Virus record (IMG/VR): IMGVR_UViG_3300007735_000793
Span: 1 to 64,000 of that record
Length of the DNA: 64,000 nucleotides
DNA from: a virus
Direction: 5' to 3' (one strand)
The position numbers and the translations under genes are program-made. The notes under the pieces are model-generated. The model was not told where the DNA came from. It saw only the letters and a list, made by a program, of their open reading frames with translations, and made no database searches. Each line of letters begins with the position of its first letter. Position 1 is the stretch's first letter. Below, one piece after another: positions 25,612-32,810 of the stretch.

Positions 25612-26436
25612 TTATAATTTATTATATAACTCAAATAAGGATATTTCACAAATTTCACCTGTATGGGTATCTTTTACAACCACATTTGAATCACCCCACA
25701 AGCAATCGCATTCTTGAGCAGCACCTTTTTCACCCAATAATCGGGTTTGCTCATCTCTCCACCGTTTACTTCTTTCAGGATGAACCGTCCAATGTAACCT
25801 TGTAGGATGCCACTTATCACCACTTTCCCCCTGCAACCATATTTTATGAAAAAAGTTACCTACTCCATTGGGTGTTGAAAGAACAATAGCACCACCACCC
25901 GTTGAAAGTGTGGATTGCGCTGATAACCATATTTCCTCAATACCTTTGATAAAAGCGGCCTCATCAATAATCAATAACGACAGTGCTTCAGAACGTCCTG
26001 CCGTTTCAGTTGCGGATACTGCTTTAATTTGAGAACCATTTTTCAATCTAAGCGATAGCTTGTTATCTTCAGCGGCAGCAACTTTTAACCAACTTGGTAG
26101 ATTATCATACATAAACCTAACTTTGGTTACAAGGTTTTTTGCAACATCCTGGTTAGTTGCAATTACAAGTATGTTTTTATCCCGCTGAAATATCATCAAC
26201 CACAATGAATACCCCGCCGATATGGTTGATATACCCAATTGGCGCGATTTAAGAATAACATTGAATCGGTGATTTTTAAAATCATCAATAAGGTTTTCTT
26301 GAAAATCGTAAAGGTTGAATAGTATCTTACCTTTATGCGGATGTTGTATGTAACAATACTTTTTGAAAAAATATATAGGGTCTGTAGCGCATTTTACATA
26401 CTCATCCGATATTATTTCTTTAAGGCTTTTTGACAT
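25612..26436 (-). CDS. gp17: Large terminase N-terminal half with N-intein (gp17-like ATPase domain)
   Basis: 274 residues. Residues 1-244 are the packaging ATPase: Q-motif region NLYDFQENLIDDF, Walker A variant VILKSRQLGIST near 59-71, Walker B LSLLIIDEAAF near 153-162 and coupling motif IVLSTPNG near 184. Residues 245-274 are a 30-residue N-intein beginning CLWGDSNVVVKDTHTG (block A only). The stop directly after it splits the intein before block B. The ATPase drives DNA into the prohead, and the nuclease half encoded at 23653-24840 must be joined by trans-splicing or act as a partner. Confidence 0.93.
   Translation of the reverse strand: MSKSLKEIISDEYVKCATDPIYFFKKYCYIQHPHKGKILFNLYDFQENLIDDFKNHRFNVILKSRQLGISTISAGYSLWLMIFQRDKNILVIATNQDVAKNLVTKVRFMYDNLPSWLKVAAAEDNKLSLRLKNGSQIKAVSATETAGRSEALSLLIIDEAAFIKGIEEIWLSAQSTLSTGGGAIVLSTPNGVGNFFHKIWLQGESGDKWHPTRLHWTVHPERSKRWRDEQTRLLGEKGAAQECDCLWGDSNVVVKDTHTGEICEISLFELYNKL
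25615..25704 (-). other. N-intein (30 residues) of atypically split terminase intein
   Basis: Starts with Cys245, the splicing nucleophile, and contains block A only. It is comparable in size and shape to the 25-residue N-fragment of AceL-TerL (CVYGDTMVETEDG...). The extein before it ends QECD. Confidence 0.9.
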
Positions 26437-27041
26437 TACTTACCAATTCTCCAATAAAGTTTTGCGGTAAATGTGGGATTAAACCTATTATCCAAACCAA
26501 TTCCAATCCCGTATGCTTTTCTTTTTTTAGTTCTAACTAACATCTCACCATTCACCATCATAAACTCACGATTTCCTGCTAATGAACCACCTAAATAAAG
26601 TTCTCTTTTATCAATAAAAATGGTATTGGTTACAATTTTAGTTGGTATGCGTATAGTAGATGTTGTTTGTCTGGATTCTATTTTGTTTTGTGATATAGTA
26701 TCGTTTATTGTTACATATCCAAATGTATCCACTAATACAGTATCTTTGTAATTATATTTTGCGTAGTAATCCCCCAAAAGTGCCATAGTATCAACAGGTT
26801 CGGTTTGGGATATGAATATACTATCAACATCAACAACTACCCTATCTTTCCATTGTGGGGTATATACCGTTGATACATTGTTGATTGTATCATACTTATA
26901 CTCTATTGTGGTTACAGTATCCATAATGGGTTCATTTTTGAAAACATCTTTAATGGCCCCAAATGGTATTCTATCCCTCAATAAAAATAAGGCGATTAAT
27001 ACAACTACTATTACTCCAATAAATTTAGATACTTTGCTCAT
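26436..27041 (-). CDS. Membrane-anchored protein with periplasmic-type beta domain
   Basis: About 201 residues from MSKVSKFIG. The start at 27041 is chosen because AGAGGAAA lies ahead; an upstream ATG at 27122 would overlap the previous gene by ~100 bases. One N-terminal membrane segment, FIGVIVVVLIALFLL, is followed by a Thr/Asp/Val-rich exported region and a C-terminal strand set (LYLGGSLAGNREFMMVNG, GIGIGLDNRFNPTFTAKLYW) ending in aromatic Trp-Arg. The topology resembles an inner-membrane spanin or envelope protein, but no family is recognised. Its stop overlaps the terminase start. Confidence 0.75.
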   Translation of the reverse strand: MSKVSKFIGVIVVVLIALFLLRDRIPFGAIKDVFKNEPIMDTVTTIEYKYDTINNVSTVYTPQWKDRVVVDVDSIFISQTEPVDTMALLGDYYAKYNYKDTVLVDTFGYVTINDTISQNKIESRQTTSTIRIPTKIVTNTIFIDKRELYLGGSLAGNREFMMVNGEMLVRTKKRKAYGIGIGLDNRFNPTFTAKLYWRIGK

Positions 27042-27342
27042 TTGTGGGTTTCCTCTTTTTATGGCGTGACTTATACCTTTTTGATTTTGGTTTTGTGGTA
27101 GTATTTTCTGCCGGTGTTTCAATAGGTGTAATTACCTTATCATCTTTAACATCACCCTTCAATTTACCAACTGAACTGGTAGCTGATGTAGATGTTTTCC
27201 GTTTCAATTCCTTTACAGGTGATTGTGGTGGTTCTACCTTCGGAATGTGAATGGTTTGGATTTCCTTTACAGGTTCAGCAACCTGCGTTGAAACAGGCTC
27301 ACCCATCACCCAATTAAATAATTTTTTAAAAATGTTTATCAT
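27025..27342 (-). CDS. Small basic, disordered protein, unknown function
   Basis: 105 residues. The N terminus has an amphipathic stretch IFKKLFNWVMGEP. The remainder is rich in Pro, Lys, Thr and Ser, and the end is strongly basic (KPKSKRYKSRHKKRKP). The composition suggests an unstructured, nucleic-acid- or membrane-contacting protein. It overlaps the next gene by 17 bases, so the pair may act together. GGAGG lies before the ATG. Confidence 0.65.
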   Translation of the reverse strand: MINIFKKLFNWVMGEPVSTQVAEPVKEIQTIHIPKVEPPQSPVKELKRKTSTSATSSVGKLKGDVKDDKVITPIETPAENTTTKPKSKRYKSRHKKRKPTNEQSI

Positions 27343-27363
27343 AACAATTTCCTCCGTTTTTTA

Positions 27364-27371
27364 TATAAATA
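27364..27371 (-). promoter_or_regulatory. Candidate phage promoter element TATTTATA
   Basis: 21 bases before the 27342 start. It would drive the 27342-25612 run ending with the terminase N-terminal half. Confidence 0.5.
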
Positions 27372-27378
27372 GTTAAAA

Positions 27379-28338
27379 TTAATCTAAATTGTTTATAATC
27401 AACTCTACCTTATCTTTGAGTAGAGAACTATACTTACCATCAGTAGCAATTGATAATGCTCCTAATATCTCTGATTTTGTTTTTTGATACTGCTCACTAT
27501 CAGTATCACTCATATACTTTTTTGCCCCCCATAGATGATACATACTGCTATCTATGAGGTTAGATGAATTATCATCTAAGTTATATAACAACTCATTTAC
27601 TGAGTAAAAATCTTCACTAGTAAAGATAACTGGTATTAGTGATTTTGATTTTATATGTTTTTTGTTTATTACCCTTTTATAGTTGATAAGGGCTGATAGT
27701 AACCACTGCTCTGCAATTATTTGAGGTGATGATGAAGCATAAAATGCTTCCTTTTCTCTGGTCATATTTTTTACTTCCCCACTACCACCCAATACAAACT
27801 TAAAGTAGTTATCAACATACTCTTTTCTAAATTCATCGTTGAATACCCCAAATACCGCAGTATTCATCGGAAATGTATCTTTAAACGATTTAACCATATC
27901 CTCATCCCACTCCCACTTATCCGAATGTTCAATATCTAATGGGTTTCCATAACTAATACCCGATTCCAAATGTAGATACATAATATCAACCCCAACCGAA
28001 TCCTTTTTCAAATTACGATATAAAACCAAATCGGTATCATAAATAACAAATGGTGCTTTTAATTTGGACATAGCCCATATCTTTGGAGATGCCCAAAAGT
28101 TAGAGGATATATCATCATAAGGATAATCATCAAAATAATCGGTAATAACCCCATCATAAAGTGGTGTTATATTCCAACCATCATAAAACTCTTTTGATTT
28201 TTTATCGGTAATCAAATAAAGTGGGGTATCACCATTAACCCTTTTGTGGTAGATGCATGAATACATCTGAACCAATAACTCTAATCCGTTGGGGGGTGAT
28301 TTCGTATTTACTATAAAGACATGATACGCATTCATCAA
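27379..28338 (-). CDS. Glycosyltransferase-like (GT-A fold) protein
   Basis: 319 residues. The opening YHVFIVNTKSPP and LYLITDKKSKEFY fit the first strands of a nucleotide-sugar transferase. FVIYDTDLVLYRN carries a DxD-type metal-binding motif near residue 100, and the acceptor-side region includes MNTAVFGVFNDEF and IAEQWLLSALINY. It may glycosylate virion proteins, DNA or host surface glycans. The substrate cannot be read from sequence. It is an accessory gene lying between a cupin gene and structural genes. Confidence 0.65.
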   Translation of the reverse strand: MMNAYHVFIVNTKSPPNGLELLVQMYSCIYHKRVNGDTPLYLITDKKSKEFYDGWNITPLYDGVITDYFDDYPYDDISSNFWASPKIWAMSKLKAPFVIYDTDLVLYRNLKKDSVGVDIMYLHLESGISYGNPLDIEHSDKWEWDEDMVKSFKDTFPMNTAVFGVFNDEFRKEYVDNYFKFVLGGSGEVKNMTREKEAFYASSSPQIIAEQWLLSALINYKRVINKKHIKSKSLIPVIFTSEDFYSVNELLYNLDDNSSNLIDSSMYHLWGAKKYMSDTDSEQYQKTKSEILGALSIATDGKYSSLLKDKVELIINNLD

Positions 28339-28349
28339 AACTCATTTGC

Positions 28350-28357
28350 AATAAATA
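28350..28357 (-). promoter_or_regulatory. Candidate phage promoter element TATTTATT
   Basis: 11 bases before the 28338 ATG (14 before the second Met codon), in a 34-base gap after the cupin gene. Confidence 0.4.
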
Positions 28358-28372
28358 TGATTTTAGATTTAA

Positions 28373-28645
28373 TTAATCCAAAAATGTAATTAAAACTTTA
28401 AGGGGTGTATTTCCTCTGATAACCCTATGATAAGTTTCTTTTCGGATTTTTAATCTATCTCCGGGCTTTAATTCAACTGGAACCTGATTATCCAACTGAA
28501 CCATCCAACCCCTACCACTAACCACTTCTATCAACCTATCTTCCTTGTCTCTATGCCATACCAATTCCGAAATATCTACATTTGGGTTAAATACCCTATG
28601 AAGTTTATTTTGTAATTTGGTTTCAGAATACGGTCTTTTTATCAT
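28373..28645 (-). CDS. Small cupin-fold protein
   Basis: 90 residues. Cupin motif 1 is LVWHRDKEDRLIEVVSGRG (His, Asp, Glu and Gly spacing), and motif 2 is LKPGDRLKIRKETYHRVI (PGD ... His). Similar small cupins occur near terminase genes of T4-type aquatic phages. The metal ligands would be His32 and His74 with Glu as a third. No catalytic activity can be assigned. It overlaps nothing but is only one base from the next gene, so coupled expression is likely. Confidence 0.75.
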   Translation of the reverse strand: MIKRPYSETKLQNKLHRVFNPNVDISELVWHRDKEDRLIEVVSGRGWMVQLDNQVPVELKPGDRLKIRKETYHRVIRGNTPLKVLITFLD

Positions 28646-28646
28646 A

Positions 28647-29168
28647 CTACCAATATGCGTTTATATCCTCACCACCACCGATTTTAGACCAATGACGGGG
28701 TAAATTACAAGACCAATATCCTGGCGTTGTTTTATCTTTTTTATCAGGGCAGTTATGCCTATCTGAAAATGCTCGTCTTGCTTCTGGGTTACTTATTTTT
28801 GCGGTCAATCCACCCTTTACATCACCAAAGGTTACTTTTCGTATATTGCCGCTTGATGGGTCTTTAACATATACCACATACTTTTTACCTTCACCTGTGT
28901 TTCTTTTCGGTGAATTTAATTCTACTTCCTTTCCCTGATATTCGGCTTCTACTAACATTGGAAAATCCAATAAAACTTTCTTACCCTCATAAACCCCAAC
29001 TTTACCTAAATCCGAATCTAAAAACCACTCATCACTTTCATTCATTGGCATGAATTTACCACTTTTCCACATCTCTCTACACTCATTCACTAATTTGAAA
29101 AATCCGGAGGAGCCCCACCTAAACACATTTTCCGAAATTGGCACCTCATTTTTTAAGTGCCAACTCAA
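28647..29168 (-). CDS. Conserved phage protein with HNC / PGYWSC motif
   Basis: 173 residues. The C-terminal ~80 carry a pattern seen in many T4-type phage proteins: GKKYVVYVKDPSSGNIRKV, then FGD, NPEARRAFSDRHNC and DKTTPGYWSCNLPRHW. The two Cys and several Asp/His could bind metal. The N-terminal half (FFKLVNECREMWKSGKFMP) is variable. The function is unknown. The gene follows the intein-bearing 694-residue gene and probably shares its transcript. Confidence 0.7.
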   Translation of the reverse strand: MSWHLKNEVPISENVFRWGSSGFFKLVNECREMWKSGKFMPMNESDEWFLDSDLGKVGVYEGKKVLLDFPMLVEAEYQGKEVELNSPKRNTGEGKKYVVYVKDPSSGNIRKVTFGDVKGGLTAKISNPEARRAFSDRHNCPDKKDKTTPGYWSCNLPRHWSKIGGGEDINAYW

Positions 29169-29176
29169 ACCCTCAC

Positions 29177-31261
29177 TTAAATTCTGACTTTTTTTTTACT
29201 TTCACCCAATGGGTTTCCGTTCACATTCAACTCACCATTCAAATAGTGTTTTGCGTTTACCATCAGCTCTTTGGCACGAATGATATCCGATTGCCACCAA
29301 TGGGGAAAATCAACTTCTTCATCGGTATTATCAAATTGTTTTAACATCTCACCCAATTCGGTCGCATATTTTACTATACGATATAAATCAGCTCTTAACA
29401 TATTTGGTTCATCATCTTGATGCCCCAAATCAATATCTTCAGTTAGGGTTTTTAATTTTTTCAATTTTGCTGTTAAATCAGCCATTTTCTTCAAATGTGC
29501 CGTTTGCTTTGGAGTTCTATCGTTTTGTGGTATTTTGGTAAATGCAGCAGTATCTTTGGCGTTATCTTTTAATGTTTTCTGAATTTTTAACATCTCCCGC
29601 TTTTGCGCTACTTGCTCTTTACCTGCTTTTCTAATTGATGAAGCAGATGGTTCTTCATCATCATCTATTTCGTTTATAACGGGGTATTTCTTTCCACCAA
29701 ACTCAAACTCACTCAACCCTTGCTTTCTTGCATTGAAAAGTGCCCCAGTGAACGCATTACCTTCGTTTATGTTATCCTGTGCCAAAATCATTACATCATC
29801 CAAAGTGCTTGTAACAGGCCCATTCATTGTTCTGATTGTTACTTTGTTACCCTGCACTTTAAGCACCATTCCGGTTTTGTTTTTGGACTTTAAGTGAACA
29901 AAATCACCACGCTCAAAGCCTAAATCTCGTTTTGCCTCATTTACACCATCTTGTGCCAAAATCATTACATCATCCAAAGTGCTTGTAACAGGCCCATTCA
30001 TTGTTCTGATTGTTACTTTGTTACCCTGCACTTTAAGCACCATTCCGGTTTTGTTTTTGGACTTTAAGTGAACAAAATCACCACGCTCAAAGCCTAAATC
30101 TCGTTTACCTTCGTTTTTGGGTTGTCCAAATTTACTTAATATTTTAAATGCGGTTGATTGCATTTTTAATAAGCCTGAATTAACAAACTTATCTTTGTTA
30201 CCAGATTGATTTAACCCATCATATACACTAATAATAGCAGATGCAGAATAACTATCAACTCGCATCTTTCTACCTGTTGCAGGGTCTGTTAATACCTTTG
30301 AACCTGATTTTACAATATCTCTTAACTGAGAAATGATTTTAGGGTCATTCTTTGCTTCATTTACAACAGACTCTTCAGTTCTCCAACCACCACCTGCATC
30401 CTTATATTGTTTCGCAGCCCAAGCATTGGCATATGCTGAATTGCCTGTTATAGTAAACCAGCCATTTTGCATCATAACCCAAGTTTTATTATCAGTTTCA
30501 GGACACCAAACATTCTCTCTTTCACCCAATTGAGTTTTTATAACATTTTGACTTCCATGAGTTTTCTTACCCCTAATTATAGTAACACTAACAACATCAT
30601 TATCAAAATCATTTACAGATACATAATAACCATTCAAATAAGCAGCATATATTGTTGCTAACAAATGGTCTCTATTTTTTTGAGAAAATCCAAAAGTTCT
30701 TCGGCCAACCGCTTTAGTAGATTTACCTTTTTCCCACCCATCATAAACTATGGCACTACTTAACCAAATTTCTCTTTGCTGTGTTGACATTTTTACAATT
30801 TTTTCAACCCAAGAATCGTGCTTTCCCCAATTTTCATTTATCAAATTTAAATCAGTATCGTTTTGCATTGTAGATGAAAATACAATTCTCATATGAGTTG
30901 TTATATCTTTTGCTTCAACCAATTCAGGAGTTCTATTTTCATCACGCCTTATAACCCATTTGTGATTTGGAGTACACCTAAATCTAAATCCTGTTGCTTT
31001 TTTTATTTCCATAAGTGGCGCATCTTCAAAATAATGTATATTTTTTATGGGCGACCATTCAAGATTATCCTTTTCTAAATTGTATGTAAGTATATCTTCT
31101 CCAACTTCTAACTCATCATATGATTTTAACCCATCTTTTGTAACCGCAAGCGAATCAAGAGGAACACATGGGTAAACGTCAAACTTTTTCTTTGCTTGCG
31201 ATTTATAATAAGACCATTTTGATGGGTCTGTTGGAACATTTTTTTCTATTAGTAGTTTCAT
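29177..31261 (-). CDS. Modular phage protein interrupted by a contiguous intein
   Basis: 694 residues as translated, 451 after splicing. Residues 1-31 end KKKFDVYP, residues 32-274 are the intein, and SAYANAWAAKQYK resumes at 275. The rejoined motif YPSAYANAW is widespread in phage and some bacterial proteins of unknown function. After it come a two-copy 58-residue KOW-like module (FERGDFVHLKSKNKTGMVL), an EGNAF...GGKKYPV module like those in the 442-residue head protein, and a helical C terminus. Junctions read VNEA, VNEA and INEG, resembling gp21 sites. An internal virion role is inferred. Confidence 0.8.
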   Translation of the reverse strand: MKLLIEKNVPTDPSKWSYYKSQAKKKFDVYPCVPLDSLAVTKDGLKSYDELEVGEDILTYNLEKDNLEWSPIKNIHYFEDAPLMEIKKATGFRFRCTPNHKWVIRRDENRTPELVEAKDITTHMRIVFSSTMQNDTDLNLINENWGKHDSWVEKIVKMSTQQREIWLSSAIVYDGWEKGKSTKAVGRRTFGFSQKNRDHLLATIYAAYLNGYYVSVNDFDNDVVSVTIIRGKKTHGSQNVIKTQLGERENVWCPETDNKTWVMMQNGWFTITGNSAYANAWAAKQYKDAGGGWRTEESVVNEAKNDPKIISQLRDIVKSGSKVLTDPATGRKMRVDSYSASAIISVYDGLNQSGNKDKFVNSGLLKMQSTAFKILSKFGQPKNEGKRDLGFERGDFVHLKSKNKTGMVLKVQGNKVTIRTMNGPVTSTLDDVMILAQDGVNEAKRDLGFERGDFVHLKSKNKTGMVLKVQGNKVTIRTMNGPVTSTLDDVMILAQDNINEGNAFTGALFNARKQGLSEFEFGGKKYPVINEIDDDEEPSASSIRKAGKEQVAQKREMLKIQKTLKDNAKDTAAFTKIPQNDRTPKQTAHLKKMADLTAKLKKLKTLTEDIDLGHQDDEPNMLRADLYRIVKYATELGEMLKQFDNTDEEVDFPHWWQSDIIRAKELMVNAKHYLNGELNVNGNPLGESKKKVRI
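29778..29932. repeat. 155-bp perfect direct repeat, copy 1
   Basis: Identical base for base to 29952-30106. The period is 174 bp (58 codons), so the duplication is in frame. It encodes the KOW-like module. Confidence 0.95.
29952..30106. repeat. 155-bp perfect direct repeat, copy 2
   Basis: Partner of 29778-29932. The lack of any third-position change implies a very recent duplication or ongoing conversion. Confidence 0.95.
30440..31168 (-). other. Contiguous intein (243 residues) with degenerate endonuclease region
   Basis: Block A CVPLDSLAVTKDG starts at residue 32, and block B is RFRCTPNHKWVI with the TxxH motif. The middle (IWLSSAIVYDGWEKG ... LATIYAAYLNGYYVS) looks like the remains of a LAGLIDADG-type domain. 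The C-terminal blocks are VWCPETDNKTWVMMQNG and FTITGN, then Ser275. The penultimate residue is Gly where His is usual, a variant known in phage inteins ending GN. Confidence 0.88.
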
Positions 31262-31276
31262 TTACTTCCTCAAAAA

Positions 31277-31798
31277 TTATGGGTTGTAATTTTTAATGTT
31301 TAATTTAACAAATTGTTCAAAATCTTTTGGTGATAAATATGTGTTAATTTCATATCCTGTTAAGTGTTTATTTCCCAAAATTAAATAACCTTTGGCAGTT
31401 TCCCAATTTTGAGGTATATCATCATTTATATTATCAAACTCACCCGGCAAATAAGTTACCAATACATTAAACACTGTCTGATTACCACCAAATAACCAAC
31501 CACTCGGGGGTTTAATGGGTGTATTTCCAACCCTAAACTTTCTAATCATTATACCATATCCCTTAGCAGGGTTTTCATATCTTCTAAACCAATTATCGGT
31601 TTCTAACCTGTAAACAGCAGTTTGTCCCGATATTTTTCGCATAAGAACCAACTTAACAAGGGATGCCCAATCTGGGTCACCAGGCTTACTTCTTAAATCT
31701 TTAACCGTTCCAATATCATCCGATGGATTATCATTTTCGTTTATCATTTGAGATTTTATGGCTTTCCTAATAAGATGTCTTAATTCCGATACTTTCAT
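31277..31798 (-). CDS. Unknown protein with capsid-targeting-like N terminus
   Basis: 173 residues. The N terminus MKVSELRHLIRKAIKSQMIN followed by Glu-Asn is a short amphipathic basic helix ending in I-N-E, like the propeptides that target proteins into T4-type proheads and are removed by gp21. The rest is a mixed fold (VYRLETDNWFRRYENP, GWLFGGNQTVFNVLVTYLPGE) with no family I recognise. A virion-packaged protein is possible, based only on the N-terminal tag. Confidence 0.65.
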   Translation of the reverse strand: MKVSELRHLIRKAIKSQMINENDNPSDDIGTVKDLRSKPGDPDWASLVKLVLMRKISGQTAVYRLETDNWFRRYENPAKGYGIMIRKFRVGNTPIKPPSGWLFGGNQTVFNVLVTYLPGEFDNINDDIPQNWETAKGYLILGNKHLTGYEINTYLSPKDFEQFVKLNIKNYNP

Positions 31799-31827
31799 TG
31801 TTTGTTTCCTTTTTGATTTATATTATA

Positions 31828-31835
31828 TAAATATA
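31828..31835 (-). promoter_or_regulatory. Candidate phage promoter element TATTTATA
   Basis: 29 bases before the 31798 start. The leader then reads AAAGGAAAC before the ATG, a reasonable ribosome site. Confidence 0.5.
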
Positions 31836-31859
31836 GTGTTTATTTATTTCCGTTAATTT

Positions 31860-32261
31860 TTATGCACCAGTTTTAACAAAAATCGGAGTTTGCCCCTTTG
31901 ATTGTTCACCGCCCTTTTTAGCATCCCCTGCTTTCTTTTGAGCAGCCCTTTTTCGTTTTACAAACTTAGCCCTTCCTTCCGGTCCTAACTTATTAGCTTT
32001 TTCTTTAGAAAGACATGCTGAGTATGCTTCACCTTCTTCCGCATCCCCACACTTACCCAACTTTTTGCCGGTGGTAGAATACCTATCCCAACCACCACCT
32101 GATGTTGAACCGGTCTTACCCTTACCAAACCACTTTCTTAAATCCTCTCTGATAATTTCTCTTACTACAATTTGGATTAATTCTCTAAGTTGTTGTTTCT
32201 TGTTCAAGTTCTTTCTCCAATTTTTCGATATATTCCTCACGCAACTTTTCAAAATCGGCAT
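31860..32261 (-). CDS. Small basic protein, DUF5872-like
   Basis: 133 residues from the first ATG. That start lies well inside the upstream gene, and a TTG at about 32207 (NKKQQLRELIQ...) is a plausible alternative giving ~115 residues with a propeptide-like helix LRELIQIVVREIIRED. The body, DLRKWFGKGKTGSTSGGGWD, then KLGKCG, AYSACLSKEKANKLGPEG and VKRKRAAQ, matches a short Gly/Cys/Lys domain common in aquatic phages. The function is unknown. Its strong basic charge would suit DNA or capsid-interior contact. Confidence 0.68.
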   Translation of the reverse strand: MPILKSCVRNISKNWRKNLNKKQQLRELIQIVVREIIREDLRKWFGKGKTGSTSGGGWDRYSTTGKKLGKCGDAEEGEAYSACLSKEKANKLGPEGRAKFVKRKRAAQKKAGDAKKGGEQSKGQTPIFVKTGA

Positions 32262-32784
32262 CTATTTTAGACAAAACTGCTTCAATATCAACCCCATTCC
32301 ATTCCTCAACCGAACCATTTTCGTTGATAAACTTCATTTTTAGCGCAACTTTAAGAGCATCCTTTTCAAATTGAGCCTGCTTTAACCATGCTTTCGCATT
32401 CTCCAGCATTTTCTTTTTTTCATACCTATCATACTCCCCACTCATTCGTAATTTTGATTCCATACTCAATACACAATCAAAACACATACCATGAAAAGCA
32501 CGCATTTTTTCATCTAACCTCTTTGGGTTTTTGCATTCGCAGGTTTCCTTCATACAATTAGGGAACTTTTTCAAGTCCTGCCTAAGCTGATGAAGCTTAC
32601 CGAGTTTTACTTTATACCCGGCTTTCTGCTCCCACATATCCCCATTTGTATCCTGCCATTGTTCACCTACTTCCCGACGAACATAACCTGATGTTTCTTC
32701 AAACCCAATAGTTGTTTTTGTTTGGGTTCGGTGTACACCATCCAACATCTCCGAAACCGCTTTTGTATTTTTTAACTTGCTCAT
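32185..32784 (-). CDS. Unknown protein with possible zinc site
   Basis: 199 residues. A Cys cluster, CMKETCEC near residue 77 and GMCFDCVLS near 98, gives five closely spaced Cys and suggests a zinc-binding knuckle. The N-terminal part reads MLDGVHRTQTKTTIGFE, and the C-terminal ~60 residues form a charged coiled coil ending LEKELEQETTT. Genes of this look occur in T4-type phage late regions, but I cannot name a function. Its 3' end overlaps the next gene by about 77 bases if that gene's first ATG is used. Confidence 0.68.
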   Translation of the reverse strand: MSKLKNTKAVSEMLDGVHRTQTKTTIGFEETSGYVRREVGEQWQDTNGDMWEQKAGYKVKLGKLHQLRQDLKKFPNCMKETCECKNPKRLDEKMRAFHGMCFDCVLSMESKLRMSGEYDRYEKKKMLENAKAWLKQAQFEKDALKVALKMKFINENGSVEEWNGVDIEAVLSKIDADFEKLREEYIEKLEKELEQETTT

Positions 32785-32796
32785 AACTTATTTTAC

Positions 32797-32804
32797 TATA
32801 AATA
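32797..32804 (-). promoter_or_regulatory. Candidate phage promoter element TATTTATA
   Basis: 12 bases before the 32784 start, in the 26-base gap after the ligase-like C-terminal half. Confidence 0.4.
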
Positions 32805-32810
32805 TCGAAA

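Noticed and set aside
24830-25704. Group I intron interrupting terminase
   Set aside because: The flanking protein segments are clear intein fragments ending in Cys and His-Asn/Cys junctions, and the gap is only an endonuclease gene plus 41 bases, too small for an intron core.
26436-27122. Longer version of the membrane protein starting at 27122
   Set aside because: It would overlap the upstream gene by about 100 bases. The internal ATG at 27041 has AGAGGAAA ahead and begins just before the membrane segment.
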